A stretch of 64,000 bases of DNA from Canna indica (Eukaryota; Streptophyta; Magnoliopsida; Zingiberales; Cannaceae). The translations under genes and the position numbers were made by a program. Of this stretch, positions 34,709 to 44,737 are shown one piece after another. The stretch lies in NCBI GenBank assembly GCA_034359265.1, contig CP136890.1, forward strand, positions 72,045,501 through 72,109,500, in the 5' to 3' direction. Position 1 is the stretch's first letter, and the number at the start of each line of letters is the position of its first letter. Under the pieces are notes generated by a model. That model was not told the DNA's origin. It saw only the letters and a list, made by a program, of their open reading frames with translations, and did not search any database.

Positions 34709-35570
34709 CTACACCCAAGGCTGATCTTTCTTCAGCAAATCTATCAGCGGGGATACCTCCCTTGAGTATCCCTTCGGGAACTTTCTGTAATAATTCGCTA
34801 GCTCGAGAAAGCTCCTAAGTTCGCCGATCTTTGTAGGCACCGTCCAGTCTTCAATGTCCTTCACCTTGCGAGGGTCCATCTTTACCGTTCCCTTCTCAAC
34901 AATATGTCTAAGGAACATAATTTGTTGGGCACAAAACTCACACTTTTCTTTTTTCATATACAAGTTATGTTCTCTCAATCTCTGGAACAATAACTTTAAA
35001 TGCCCTAAGTGCTCCTCATTGTAGTCCACAAGTTTATGACAATGTTATCCAAGTAAACAACCACAAGCCAAACGACATGATCAGAAACTCATAGGAGCCA
35101 TAACGAGTCACCATTGTAGTTTTCGGTTCATATCGCCCTCCGCAATGTGGGCTTGCCAATAGCACAGGGCATAGATCCAACTTAGTGAAAAATGAAGATC
35201 TGCTCAACTGTACCCTGGAACTTGTAAATGAATAAATTTCAGCAAGGTACTCAAAATCTATAGTACACCCATATTCCATATAGGATCCAGTTCTAGGTTC
35301 CAATTGGGTAGGGTCCAGATCCAAAACCTAGGAACTATTCCTATACAGGATAGGGTTCATGTATCATAAAAAACACATGATACCCAGACCCGCTCACCCC
35401 TGCGCGTTGCCCTCCGACCCCATCTCGTACACTACTGCCAAGAATGTGGGCTGGCCTTCTTCCACCCCTTTGACATTTACATGGTTGAGATGTATTCTGT
35501 GGGCGTGTTGTTCGCTCGGTTGCACCCCTTGTAGCCTTGTACAAAGCATGGCTGAGATGGGTTAGTGAAG
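34709..35570 (-). pseudogene. gypsy reverse transcriptase, interrupted
   Basis: Shows SSFFTKLDLCPVL (palm start FTKLDLRSGYHQ), YGSYEFLIMSFGL (usual YEFLVMPFGL), the connection [34 protein letters not shown] and [14 protein letters not shown]. The catalytic YxDD stretch survives only as a degraded CLDNIVI-like trace near 35040. A MITE remnant at 35215-35402 breaks the frame. Confidence 0.8.
35215..35402. mobile_element. hAT-like MITE remnant (right end GCTCACCCCTG) in gypsy RT
   Basis: Carries CTAGGTTCCAATTGGGTAGG and ATCATAAAAAACACATGATA, shared with the elements at 9038 and 57693, and ends GACCCGCTCACCCCTG. The left end is not found; it may have been lost with the adjoining RT deletion. Confidence 0.5.
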
Positions 35571-35696
35571 ATCATTCCCGCAAGATGAGGCATCACGATA
35601 ACACCTGCATACACCAAAAAATTGTTTCCTAATATTATATCGAAATCATCCAAGGGGGATGATCAACATGTCGATATCGTCGGTCCACACCCCGAT

Positions 35697-35951
35697 CTAC
35701 ACATGGGTGGCCTTGGCTATGCCAAGGACTAAACAACTTTGTGAGTTCACCACCTTGATATGGGTGGAGTATTGTTGTATCTTTAGATGGAGTTTGTCCA
35801 CCACTCGGATGGAGACGAAGTTATGGGCGACGCCCGTGTCAACCATTGCCTCCACCTTCTGTCCGTTGACCATGATATGAACATAAGTCAAGCCATGAGT
35901 TTGGGACTTCCTCCTAGAACTGAGTGCATCGAGCACCTGCAGTGGTGTCAT
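35697..35951 (-). pseudogene. gypsy aspartic protease
   Basis: LTYVHIMVNGQKVEAMVDTG followed by VAHNFVS: the retropepsin active site in the form DTGVAHNF (usual DTGATHNF). Confidence 0.8.
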
Positions 35952-35996
35952 CCGAGTGGGACTGCCGCCCGGACTAGATTCACTAGTGCAAATAGC

Positions 35997-36308
35997 TTAT
36001 CTTTTGGGATAGTCACGAGCACGATGTGGCCCATTGCAGATGAAATCGTCAGAGTGCGTCTTATGGTCCTTCTTGGACAATTTCTTGCCCACCTTTGCAT
36101 TCCCTTTGTCACGGGTTGGATGTTTCCGTCCCGGCTTACCTGCTGCCTTCACAAGCTTAGGGGCCTTGTCAGAGGAGCGCTCTTTCTTTGTAGTGCCATC
36201 ATCGTTTGGGTTGGCATGTAGGTCGAGCAATGTGTTGGCGCACACCATGGCAATAGAGAGATTCGCCACTCCATGTCGTCTAAGTTCAACTTGCGCCCAA
36301 GGTTGCAA
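35997..36308 (-). pseudogene. gypsy Gag C-terminus with zinc knuckle
   Basis: Ends FICNGPHRARDYPKR, a CCHC knuckle (consensus CFxCxGPHxxRDCP) in which the final Cys is Tyr and the first is lost from this frame. Preceded by a Lys/Asp-rich basic stretch. Confidence 0.65.
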
Positions 36309-36534
36309 TCAGCACCATGAAGTTGAATAGTTTGTCTACGTCGAAAATATCCTTCACATCGAGAAGTAAGGAACTAAGTCCTTGACAAAGTCGCGTACTG
36401 ATCTTGTTTGTTTCAGTTTGCACAGGGCCTTGTGACCATCCACATGGTATTACAAGGCAAGAACTATTGCCTCAGTGAGCACCCCAATCCTCTATTTTGG
36501 GATGTCCATCAGAATCAATCTCCTGATCACGGTT

Positions 36535-37017
36535 TCACCACCATAGTTTAGTGCCACCTTCAAGGTACATGGTGGCTATGGCGACCTGCTCCGTCCTGGG
36601 GATGCAAGCGACGTCAAAGTAGTGTTTCGTATCCCATATGAAGTTCTCCGGTTCCTTAGAACTTCTGTTGCCGTAGAAGGGTTTGGGCTCCGAGACTTTC
36701 ACCCGAGTCCTAGAATTTTTAGTAGTCTCGATCCTACCAAGTGCTTTGCGTAGAACAACTCGTTTCGCCTTCAGGTCAGCCACTTCGACCTTCAAATTTG
36801 CCACTTTCGCCTTTCGATCAGTCACGTCAATGGTTAGTGACCCTATTGCCTCCGCCATAGTGCCATCCACATCGACGACATCACCAAGTGATTCTTCAAG
36901 GGTCGTGACATGTTCCCGCAATGTGTCCATTCGCAGCATTGACAAAGTATGTTGTAGTAGCTGTGGAGGTCTTCGAAAAGCAAGAGTCGAACCTAGGCCT
37001 TCAATGTCGATAGTCAA
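36535..37017 (-). pseudogene. gypsy Gag
   Basis: A 160-codon frame: a coiled-coil-like segment (VTDRKAKVANLKVEVADLKA) and the retrotransposon-gag domain start (SEPKPFYGNRSSKEPENFIW ... YFDVACIPRTEQVAIATMYL, EGGTKLWW). Continues in other frames to the CCHC region. Confidence 0.8.
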
Positions 37018-37472
37018 AATCTGCTACAAAGATCCGAAAAAGGCTCGAATTTTAGATCAACCTGACTTTGATATGTATTGTCACACAAGTTTTTTACTAA
37101 AGACATAAGATCATATAAAGGTGAATCGTACCACGTGGCAAGAAATAATTGAGCCCTTGCACATTATGGCTTATCATTTGTGGGTATCCAAATAATCTTC
37201 TAAACAATTTAGAAACATGCCCTTTTTTTCTAATTTATTTAGGGAAAATTGACAAATTTAATTCATACTTTGACGAAATTAACAAATCTAACCCACCTTT
37301 TAATTTGCATCAATTATAATCCGTACTTACGAATTTATATTAATTCTAACCTCTCGTCTACTTGCTGTTAATCACCCCGTTAGTTGCTGATGTGACATCC
37401 TAGTCAACAACTTAGTTTATATTTTTTTAACCTGAACTTGCCACATCAGCCTATTCCAAAAGAATAAAAAAA

Positions 37473-38535
37473 GAGTAAATATCCAAAAAAAACACGAACT
37501 TTACACATTTTCCCATTTTTAGCATAAACTTTTTCCGTTAGCAAAAAAATACATCAACTTTTATTTCGTTACTCTGTTTAGCACACACCGTCATTTTTTA
37601 CGATTTTTGCTGATGTGTCACTTAACAGTGACGACGTGGCAAATTTTATACTACGTGGATTATTATTTTAATCAATTTTATTATTAAAAAATTATTATTA
37701 ATAATAACTTGGTCCTTCTTCTCAAAGACGTTGACGTTAACTGTACTCCATGGGTCGTCGCCGGGGACGAGCTGATCATTGCCGTCGCAAGGTAGAAGCT
37801 CGTCGTCGCCGTCAGAGAGATTGCACGCGAGGTTGGCGATCTGGCGGAGAGGAGGCGCGACCTCTCCGCCTCTCGACCTCTCTGGTGGAGAGGACGGGCG
37901 GAGAGGTCAGCGCGTAAATACCTCGCACCAGAGAGATCGCACGACCTCTCTGCCACGTCCGACCTCTTTGCTAGAGAGGCGGAGAGGAGGCGGAGAGGAG
38001 GCGGAGCTAGAGAGGCGGAGTGGAGGCGGACACCTCTCCGCCTCCTCTTCACGTGATCAGCCTCCTCTGCGTGCGATCATCTCTGGCTCCACCTCCTCTC
38101 CGCCTCTCTAGCGGCGCGTCCTCTTCGTCGACCTCTCCTCTCACCACCTCTCTGGTGCGACCTCTCTGAGAGGAGATCCGGATGGAGAGGTTTGCGTGAC
38201 CTTTCGTCTGAGATTGGCGAAGTTTTAAGGTTTGAAATGGGTGCCGCCGCCATCGGAGAGAGAAGGTGAGGAGGAAGGTGTGGTGGAGAAGATAATTTAG
38301 AAGATATGTTAATATTTTAGTCAATAATATAATCCATGTGTCATTATTTATTCTACATGACTTTTTTTGTATGTCACATCGTCACTGTTAAGTGACACAT
38401 CAACAAAAACCATAAAAAATGGCAGTGCGTGCTAAACGGGATAAAAGAATGAAAGTTTATGTATTTTTGTGCTAACGAAAAAAATTTACTAAAAATAAAA
38501 AAAGGTCCAAAGTTCTTCCTTTTTTTAATTTACCC
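37473..38535. mobile_element. Nested foldback element inside the 37-39.8 kb palindrome
   Basis: Left GAGTAAATATCC ... AACTTTTTCCGTTAGC ... GTGTCACTTAACAGTGACGA; right GTCACTGTTAAGTGACACAT ... GTGCTAACGAAAAAAATTTA ... TTAATTTACCC. Flanks share TAAAAAAA (37465-37472 and 38536-38543). Interior is a GC-rich tandem block. Confidence 0.75.
37800..38200. repeat. GC-rich GCGGAGAGGAGGCG / GACCTCTCCGCCTC repeat block
   Basis: The same 10-15 bp phrase occurs in both orientations many times, giving overlapping spurious frames (122 and 110 codons) that I do not call genes. Confidence 0.75.
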
Positions 38536-38839
38536 TAAAAAAAATATAAACTAAGTTGATTTTAAAATTGACAAATCTAACTCATACTTTGACGAAATTA
38601 ACAAATCTAACCCGTCTTTTAATTTGCATCAATTATAACCCATACTTACGAATTTATATCAATTCTAACCTCTCGTCTACTTGTTGTTAATTGCCTCGTT
38701 AGTTGTTGACGTGACATCCTAATCAGCAACTTAGTTTATATTTTTTTAACCTGAACTTGCCACGTCAGTCTATTCCAAAAGAATAAAAAAAATATAAACT
38801 AAGTTAAATTTTTTTAATCCGAATTTGCCACGTCAGCTT

Positions 38840-39230
38840 ATTGGTGTGTGGCCAGAGTCACTAGTACCATGACCACCCCTAGTGGTGCGCCGGGGCACTT
38901 CCAATTCCCGGCGCTGAAGGGTGAGATCTTGAAGTCAGGCCCATGGCTTATTTCCACTCTTTGCTACTCGCCTTCACCCTTCGTCGGCAGCAGGTGCCGC
39001 TCCAGTCGGAACTCGTCAATGTCGCCTTCACCCTACACGTGCAATGCCGACATCGACGAGTTCTAACTGGAGCGGCACCTGCTGCCGACAGAGGGTGAAG
39101 GTGAGTAGCAGAGAGTGGAAATAAGCCACAGATCTGACTTCAAGATCTTGCCCTTCAGTGTCGGGAAGCGAAAGTGCCTCGGCGCACCGCTGGGGTGGTC
39201 ATGGTGATGGTGGCTCTGGCCACACACCAA
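38840..39230. repeat. GC-rich gene-like cargo duplicated head to head
   Basis: TGGCCAGAGTCACTAGTACC ... GCGCCGGGGCACTTCCAATT ... CAGCAGGTGCCGCTCCAGT, then its reverse complement. CpG-rich and gene-like, unlike the AT-rich arms, so probably captured host DNA, but the reading is too short and broken to identify. Confidence 0.6.
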
Positions 39231-39770
39231 TAGGCTGACGTGGCAAGTTCGGATTAAAAAAAATTCAATTTAGTTTTTTTTTATTCTTTTGGAATAGACT
39301 AACGTGGCAAGTTCAGGTTAAAAAAATATAAACTAAGTTGCTGATTAGGATGTCACGTCAACAACTAACGGGGCGATTAACAACAAGTAGACGGAAGGTT
39401 AAAATTAATGTAAATTCGTAAGTACAAGTTATAATTGATGCAAATTAAAATATGAGTTAGATTTGTTAATTTCGTTAAAGTATGAGTTATATTTATTAAT
39501 TTTCTCAAAAAAATCAACTTAGTTTATATTTTTTTATTCTTTTGAAATAGACTGACGTGACAAGTTCAGATTAAAAAAATATAAATAAGTTATTGATTAA
39601 GATGTCACGTCAGCAACTAATGGGGCGATTAACAGTAAGTAGACAAGATGTTAGAATTGATATAAATTCATAAGTATGTATTATAATTAATGCAAATTAA
39701 AAAATAAATTAAATTTATTAATTTCGTTGCAGTATAATTAGATTTATCTATTTTCTCATTTATTTATCAC

Positions 39771-40729
39771 GTTCAACCCATGACATTGACACATTCCACA
39801 AATTGATCTAGATGCATTTTTATGCTTTGACTCCACCCATCTCTACTGCACTACAGCCCAAACTTGTGGAATGTTTCTTCACTTCACTTTGACTTTGACA
39901 CGTTATCAATTCAATATGTATGTCGTCCTGCTTCATTTAAATTGACTCCGAATACAGCAAACTATTTATCACTTCGTACCATTTTTTTAAAAAAAATAAA
40001 TCAATTTTGAACCGGTTCAACCATTACTTTTTCATTTGATTGAATCGATCAAATTAACCGAGATTTGGTCGGCTTTTTTTGAGCTTACTAAAAAATCTGA
40101 TCGGTTCTTAACTCAGTCTACATAAGGGTTGATGAATCCGTTCAAAATTGATTTGTGATCGAGTTAGTCTAATCGATCAACATTACCACATTGAAGGGGT
40201 TTGAATTTTGAACAAATCAAACGACTAAAATTGTGATTACTTTAATCTTGAAGAAGGATTGAGCTGTGCTTCGAACATTCCAGTTCCACACCGACCGCAC
40301 CGCTGGCTTTGTTTTCGTTGATTAAAACATGGAAAACATAGCGTGGAATCAACTCATTGGAAAAAGGAAAACAAATAGAAAGCATTTTTATATGCCTGAC
40401 TTTTTCAATTTTTCTCGATGATCGACACGTAACACGTTGCCTTATTTTTTGTATTTGAATATTCACCGTATTTTACGGATAATGATTTGCAAAATAGTTT
40501 TTTTTTTCAAAAATATTTTAATTTCAATAATTATTTTCCGTCCTGCTTCTTCTCTCCCTTTCCTTTATATTTTTCCTTACTAAAATATTAATTCTAAAAT
40601 TACTACGATAATAACATATAAATTTGGAATTGACCACAGTTTTAGTATGAAATTAGTTCAAATAAATTTATAGAGAAATATGCCCCATAATTTTCGTAAA
40701 TGAAACGTAATACAATTATATTTACATTT
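39771..40729. other. Intergenic, no feature recognised
   Basis: AT-rich spacer between the foldback and the carrier gene. A 74-codon minus frame (40466-40242) has no recognisable motif. Confidence 0.45.
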
Positions 40730-40960
40730 GTGAAAATATAATTAAGTTTCCCCTTCCTCCTATCGTCCGTCGAATACTTTCTCGATACCATCCGTTATAA
40801 TATATATTTATACATGTGTTATATTATATTTGTGTGCGAAAATATAATAACGTTTTCCTCTTCCTCCCGATCACCGGTCAAATACTGTATCCGTACCTTC
40901 CGTTATATATTATATCATTATATACATAGTTACATATAGATACACATTACATGTTACATA
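40730..40960. repeat. 106-bp tandem duplication upstream of the carrier gene
   Basis: Unit 1 begins GTGAAAATATAAT at 40730; unit 2 begins GCGAAAATATAAT at 40836. Both contain CTTCCTCC, TCGAATAC/TCAAATAC and CCGTTATA. Two diverged copies in the promoter region. Confidence 0.7.
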
Positions 40961-41038
40961 ATACATTTATGTTATACTTGCAGTGATACGAAGAGTGGAG
41001 AAAGAGGAGGAACTGCATCTGTTAACCAACAAATTGCT

Positions 41039-41078
41039 CTTCTTCTTCTTCTTCTTCTTCTTCTTCTTCTTCTTCTTC
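41039..41078. repeat. (TTC)n microsatellite in the 5' region
   Basis: About 13 TTC units, some 255 bp upstream of the carrier start codon; probably promoter or 5' UTR. Pyrimidine tracts here are common in plant leaders. Confidence 0.9.
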
Positions 41079-41125
41079 GTCATCCCACCTCAATCTAACC
41101 TTTTCATCTCTTTTGCTTCCTCTTC

Positions 41126-41127
<2 letters not shown>

Positions 41128-41159
<32 letters not shown>
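41128..41159. repeat. (CT)n microsatellite in the 5' region
   Basis: About 16 CT units, 175 bp upstream of the ATG. GA/CT repeats in plant leaders can bind BPC-type factors; here that is only a possibility. Confidence 0.9.
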
Positions 41160-41161
<2 letters not shown>

Positions 41162-41333
41162 CCCTTCCCCGAAACCCCAATTTGGAATATCGGGCAGAAA
41201 TCTTCCCCTTTCCTTCAATCCCTCCCAACCCAATCTGTCCACATTCGTTATTCAATTGAATTTTATCTAGCTGAATTTAGGGATGCAATCTCATTCTGTC
41301 TCATTGAAGGACTGACCAGTCGCGGCGACGAAG

Positions 41334-44300
41334 ATGTCCGGCGCGGCCAAGACCGTGGAGCAGCCAATCGGCCTTCCCGCGAAGATGGAGGCGGCGCTAC
41401 CGCGGGAGGGCGAGCAGCAGCGGCTGCCGGGTGGTTGCAACCCGGTGAAGAAGCCCGGACCAGTCTCCATGGACCACGTCCTCATGGCCCTGCGTGAGAC
41501 CAAGGAGGAGAGGGAGGTCCGGATCCGGAGTCTCTTCAACTTCTTCGACGTGGCCGGCGTTGGACACCTTGACTACGCTCAGATCGAGGCCGGCTTGTCC
41601 TCCCTCCGCATCCCCGCCGAGTACAAGTACGCCAGGGATCTCCTCAAGGTGTGCGACGCCAACCGCGACGGGCGCGTCGACTACCAGGAATTCCGGCGGT
41701 ACATGGACGACAAGGAGCTTGAACTCTACCGTATATTCCAGGCCATTGACGTCGAGCATAATGGTTGCATCTTGCCGGAGGAGCTCTGGGACGCGCTCAT
41801 CAAGGCAGGTAAAATTGAGTATATCAATCTTCCATTAATAACGAATGATCCCAACTTCATATCGAGTAGAATTACGATAGTAAGCACTGACACCCTCGAG
41901 ATAGCCTTGGTTCAATTTTCCAATAATTTTGAGTGATTAGTGTCCCAAATTGATTCGCAGTTATCTGAGGGTCAAAATTGGAGGTTTTGATCCTAATTTA
42001 ATAGTCATTGAAGTGTTTGCCTCGCTAGATACAAGTTTTGAACAACGATTGTTGGTGTATGAATATGTCAATTTTAGGCATAGAATGTCAAAAGGGAATA
42101 TATATTTTATTGCTTTCCATATCTTTTTCCTACTTTTCATTGAGTTGTTGGTTAATAAGATTTGAGGTTCATCTATTGTTCTCTTGCTCGTGTACTTTGT
42201 CAATTTAAAATTTGTTTGCATCACAAGCCCCAATTAAGGGTTGATTATGGGTTGTGATAGACTTGAATCTTGAACTAGACCCAAGTTTAATCCCACTTTG
42301 GAAGTTCATGATAAAGTTTACTATCTCACAAGGCTCACAGATGTATCTGCCAACTGGGAGTATTATTGATATGGCAGTTTAAGCCTTCTAGTCTTTTAAG
42401 CCTTGTTTGTTTCATGGTAAGATATGGTTTTACATGGTATGGTATTGTTCAATCTTTTGTTTGGGAAGACTTTCAAATGATAGTCATGGTATGTGATGGT
42501 AATCTTATTGTTTTCAAACCATGGATTTTGGTCAAGTTTTTAAACCATGGATTTGATGGTTTCTCATGGTTTCATGAAACTTTATTTCTAAAATACTCTC
42601 AATCAAAATTTATAATTCCTCTTATGCCCTTTATTTACCCATATCAGATTAGACTTTTACTTTTCGTTCTTGATCGGCTTAGTCAAGACTCCATTCTCCT
42701 CCATAGTCGTTGTCATTTAACTGTATCATACCAATACCATATCATCTTCTCAAACAGGATAATAGTAATTACAGTATCATAGCATATATTATTAAACCAT
42801 GCTTCACCTAGCCTTAGGATGCTTTTTGTTTGTGCTTAAAATTCTGCAACTAATGTAGAAAAATCTTAAATGCATTTTTTCAATAAAAATGTTGCCCATT
42901 TATCTATATTATTTTCAGAATATGGGTTTGAATGGTCATTAGATGTTTAATTTCAAAATAATCGCTATGCATATAAGTTATGTAGTTAATGGGACTTTAT
43001 GAACTAACAAGTAACAAGCAGATCCAGGATTATACCAACAGCTTTTGCATGGAATCTTGTTTTTTCACTAGGAAATATAGCATGATCATATGTCATACTC
43101 ATGGTACGTACATATTCGTCATCTCTGCTTATTTCCAAAATCTGAAGCTTTCTTGTCTATTTCATTTGTCAGTTTTTTCAAATGAAGGTTTCATATTCTT
43201 TTGCTTCCTTTTAACAGATATATTGACCATCATCTTCTACCCTAGATTTCATCATAAAAGCCTGCTAGTCTCTCTTTTGCAGGAATTGAAATTGATGATG
43301 AAGAGCTTGCTCGCTTTGTGGAGCATGTGGATAAGGACAACAATGGGATTATAACTTTTGAGGAATGGAGAGATTTTCTTTTACTTTACCCCCATGAAGC
43401 AACAATCGAGAACATCTATCAGTACTGGGAAAAAGTTTGCCTTGTGGATATTGGAGAACAAGCTGTTATCCCAGAAGGGATAAGTAAACATGTAAATGCA
43501 AGCAGATACTTGATTGCAGGAGGGGTAGCTGGAGCAGCATCTCGTACAGCGACAGCCCCTCTAGATCGTCTTAAAGTGGTTTTGCAAGTACAGACAACAG
43601 AAGCATATGTTATGCCAGCAATAAAGAAAATATGGAGAGACAGTGGTTTCTTGGGTTTCTTCAGGGGCAATGGGTTAAATGTGATGAAGGTTGCACCTGA
43701 AAGTGCAATAAGATTTTATACTTTCGAATTGCTAAAAGATTATATCGTCAAAGCCAAAGGAGAAGAGAAGAGTAATATTGGTGCTTCCGAGCGTCTGATT
43801 GCTGGTGGTTTAGCAGGTGCAGTGGCACAAACTGCTATATACCCACTGGATCTTGTGAAAACACGACTACAAACTTATGCTTGTGAAGGTGGTAGAGCTC
43901 CCAATCTTGCTTCTTTGACAAGAGATATTTGGGTTCATGAAGGGCCTCGAGCTTTTTATAGAGGTGTTGTCCCATCGATCCTTGGAATTATCCCATATGC
44001 AGGTATAGATCTTACTGCATACGAAACCCTAAAAGATATGTCCAGAACCTATATCCTCAAGAATAGTGGTAAGTTCCTTATTTTACTTTGATCATTTCCA
44101 TATTACTGTAAGGTTTTTTGTGCACAGTCTAACCTAATCGCCTCAAATGATATGTAGAACCAGGTCCACTTGTGCAACTTGGTTGTGGAACCATCTCAGG
44201 AGCTCTTGGAGCAACATGTGTTTATCCTTTACAAGTTATTAGAACAAGGTAAAACATTATTACATTGCTCTAATTATAGATTAATCTCTTTGGGTTGGTC

Positions 44301-44532
44301 AGTTGGTCTTGTACAGTTAACTTCTTACTTATATTGCAGAATGCAAGCCCAACCCACCAATTCCTCTACTGCTTATAATGGAATGTCTGATGTGTTCTGG
44401 AAAACCCTTCGGAAAGAAGGTTTCCGGGGATTCTACAAAGGACTATTCCCAAATCTGCTGAAAGTAGTGCCATCTGCAAGTATTACTTATCTAGTTTATG
44501 AGAGTATGAAAAAGAGTCTTGCTCTTGATTAA
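41334..44532 (+). CDS. Calcium-dependent mitochondrial ATP-Mg/phosphate carrier (APC, SLC25A23/24/25-like)
   Basis: Inner-membrane exchanger of ATP-Mg for phosphate, gated by calcium on its N-terminal EF-hands. Exons 41334-41808, 43283-44068, 44158-44248, 44340-44532 (TAA), all GT-AG; 1,545 nt, 514 residues, the usual length. N-terminal third: degenerate EF-hand [18 protein letters not shown], canonical [28 protein letters not shown], canonical [15 protein letters not shown]-terminal part: three mitochondrial-carrier repeats with signatures [22 protein letters not shown] and [11 protein letters not shown], where the third has Gln at the usual acidic position, plus repeat-end motifs [39 protein letters not shown] and [19 protein letters not shown]. 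Intron 1 splits a glycine codon after the third EF-hand. Exon 1 is GC-rich, the rest AT-rich. The start is the first ATG after the GC-rich leader. Confidence 0.96.
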
Positions 44533-44731
44533 GGAACTGTTTGGTTTTGCTCCATATCTACCATATTGACATGGCTGACTATAGTTTATTATGATAATGA
44601 CGAGAAGACTGAAGAGTACAGTTAGAGTAGGTGAATTGATTGTTTCCACCATCTCGTTGTATTTTTCTTCAAGTGTGAAGTAAAGATTCTCTGAGGTCTG
44701 GAGAACTCTTTTAGCAATGACCTCTGGAGTT

Positions 44732-44737
44732 AATAAA
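44732..44737 (+). promoter_or_regulatory. Candidate polyadenylation signal of the carrier gene
   Basis: AATAAA 200 bp after the stop codon, in a T-rich 3' UTR. Plant signals are loose, so this is only a candidate. Confidence 0.4.

Larger units (their letters stand above)
30250..37017 (-). mobile_element. Ty3/gypsy element, truncated and split by two solo LTRs
   Basis: Minus-strand order: gag (37017-36535), zinc knuckle (36308-35997), protease (35951-35697), RT (35570-34709), RNase H (34593-34240), integrase (34169-33678, 32155-31634, 30361-30250). The integrase is interrupted by two solo LTRs of one copia family. Neither of its own LTRs nor a PBS is visible. RT is also interrupted by an old MITE remnant and an internal deletion near 35400. 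Dead, and clearly older than its insertions. Confidence 0.85.
37236..39770. mobile_element. Large palindromic foldback element with GC-rich cargo
   Basis: Arm order A-B-cargo-cargo'-B'-A'. A (37245-37470) and B (38555-38830) are near-identical tandem units (AATTGACAAATCTAACTCAT, TTTGACGAAATTAACAAATC, TCTCGTCTACTTG.TGTTAAT); B' (about 39235-39510) and A' (about 39510-39770) are their reverse complements. The cargo palindrome (38840-39230) folds on itself with its centre near 39035. A second foldback is nested at 37473-38535. MULE-type by structure; target duplication not determined. Confidence 0.75.

Noticed and set aside
37684..38111. Arg/Ser-rich frames of 122 and 110 codons
   Set aside because: Produced by the GCGGAGAGGAGGCG repeat block within a nested foldback element.
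42398..42815. Possible MITE in intron 1 of the carrier gene
   Set aside because: GGTATGGTATTG/CATACCAATACCATA inverse phrases are visible, but I could not fix two matching ends or a duplication.
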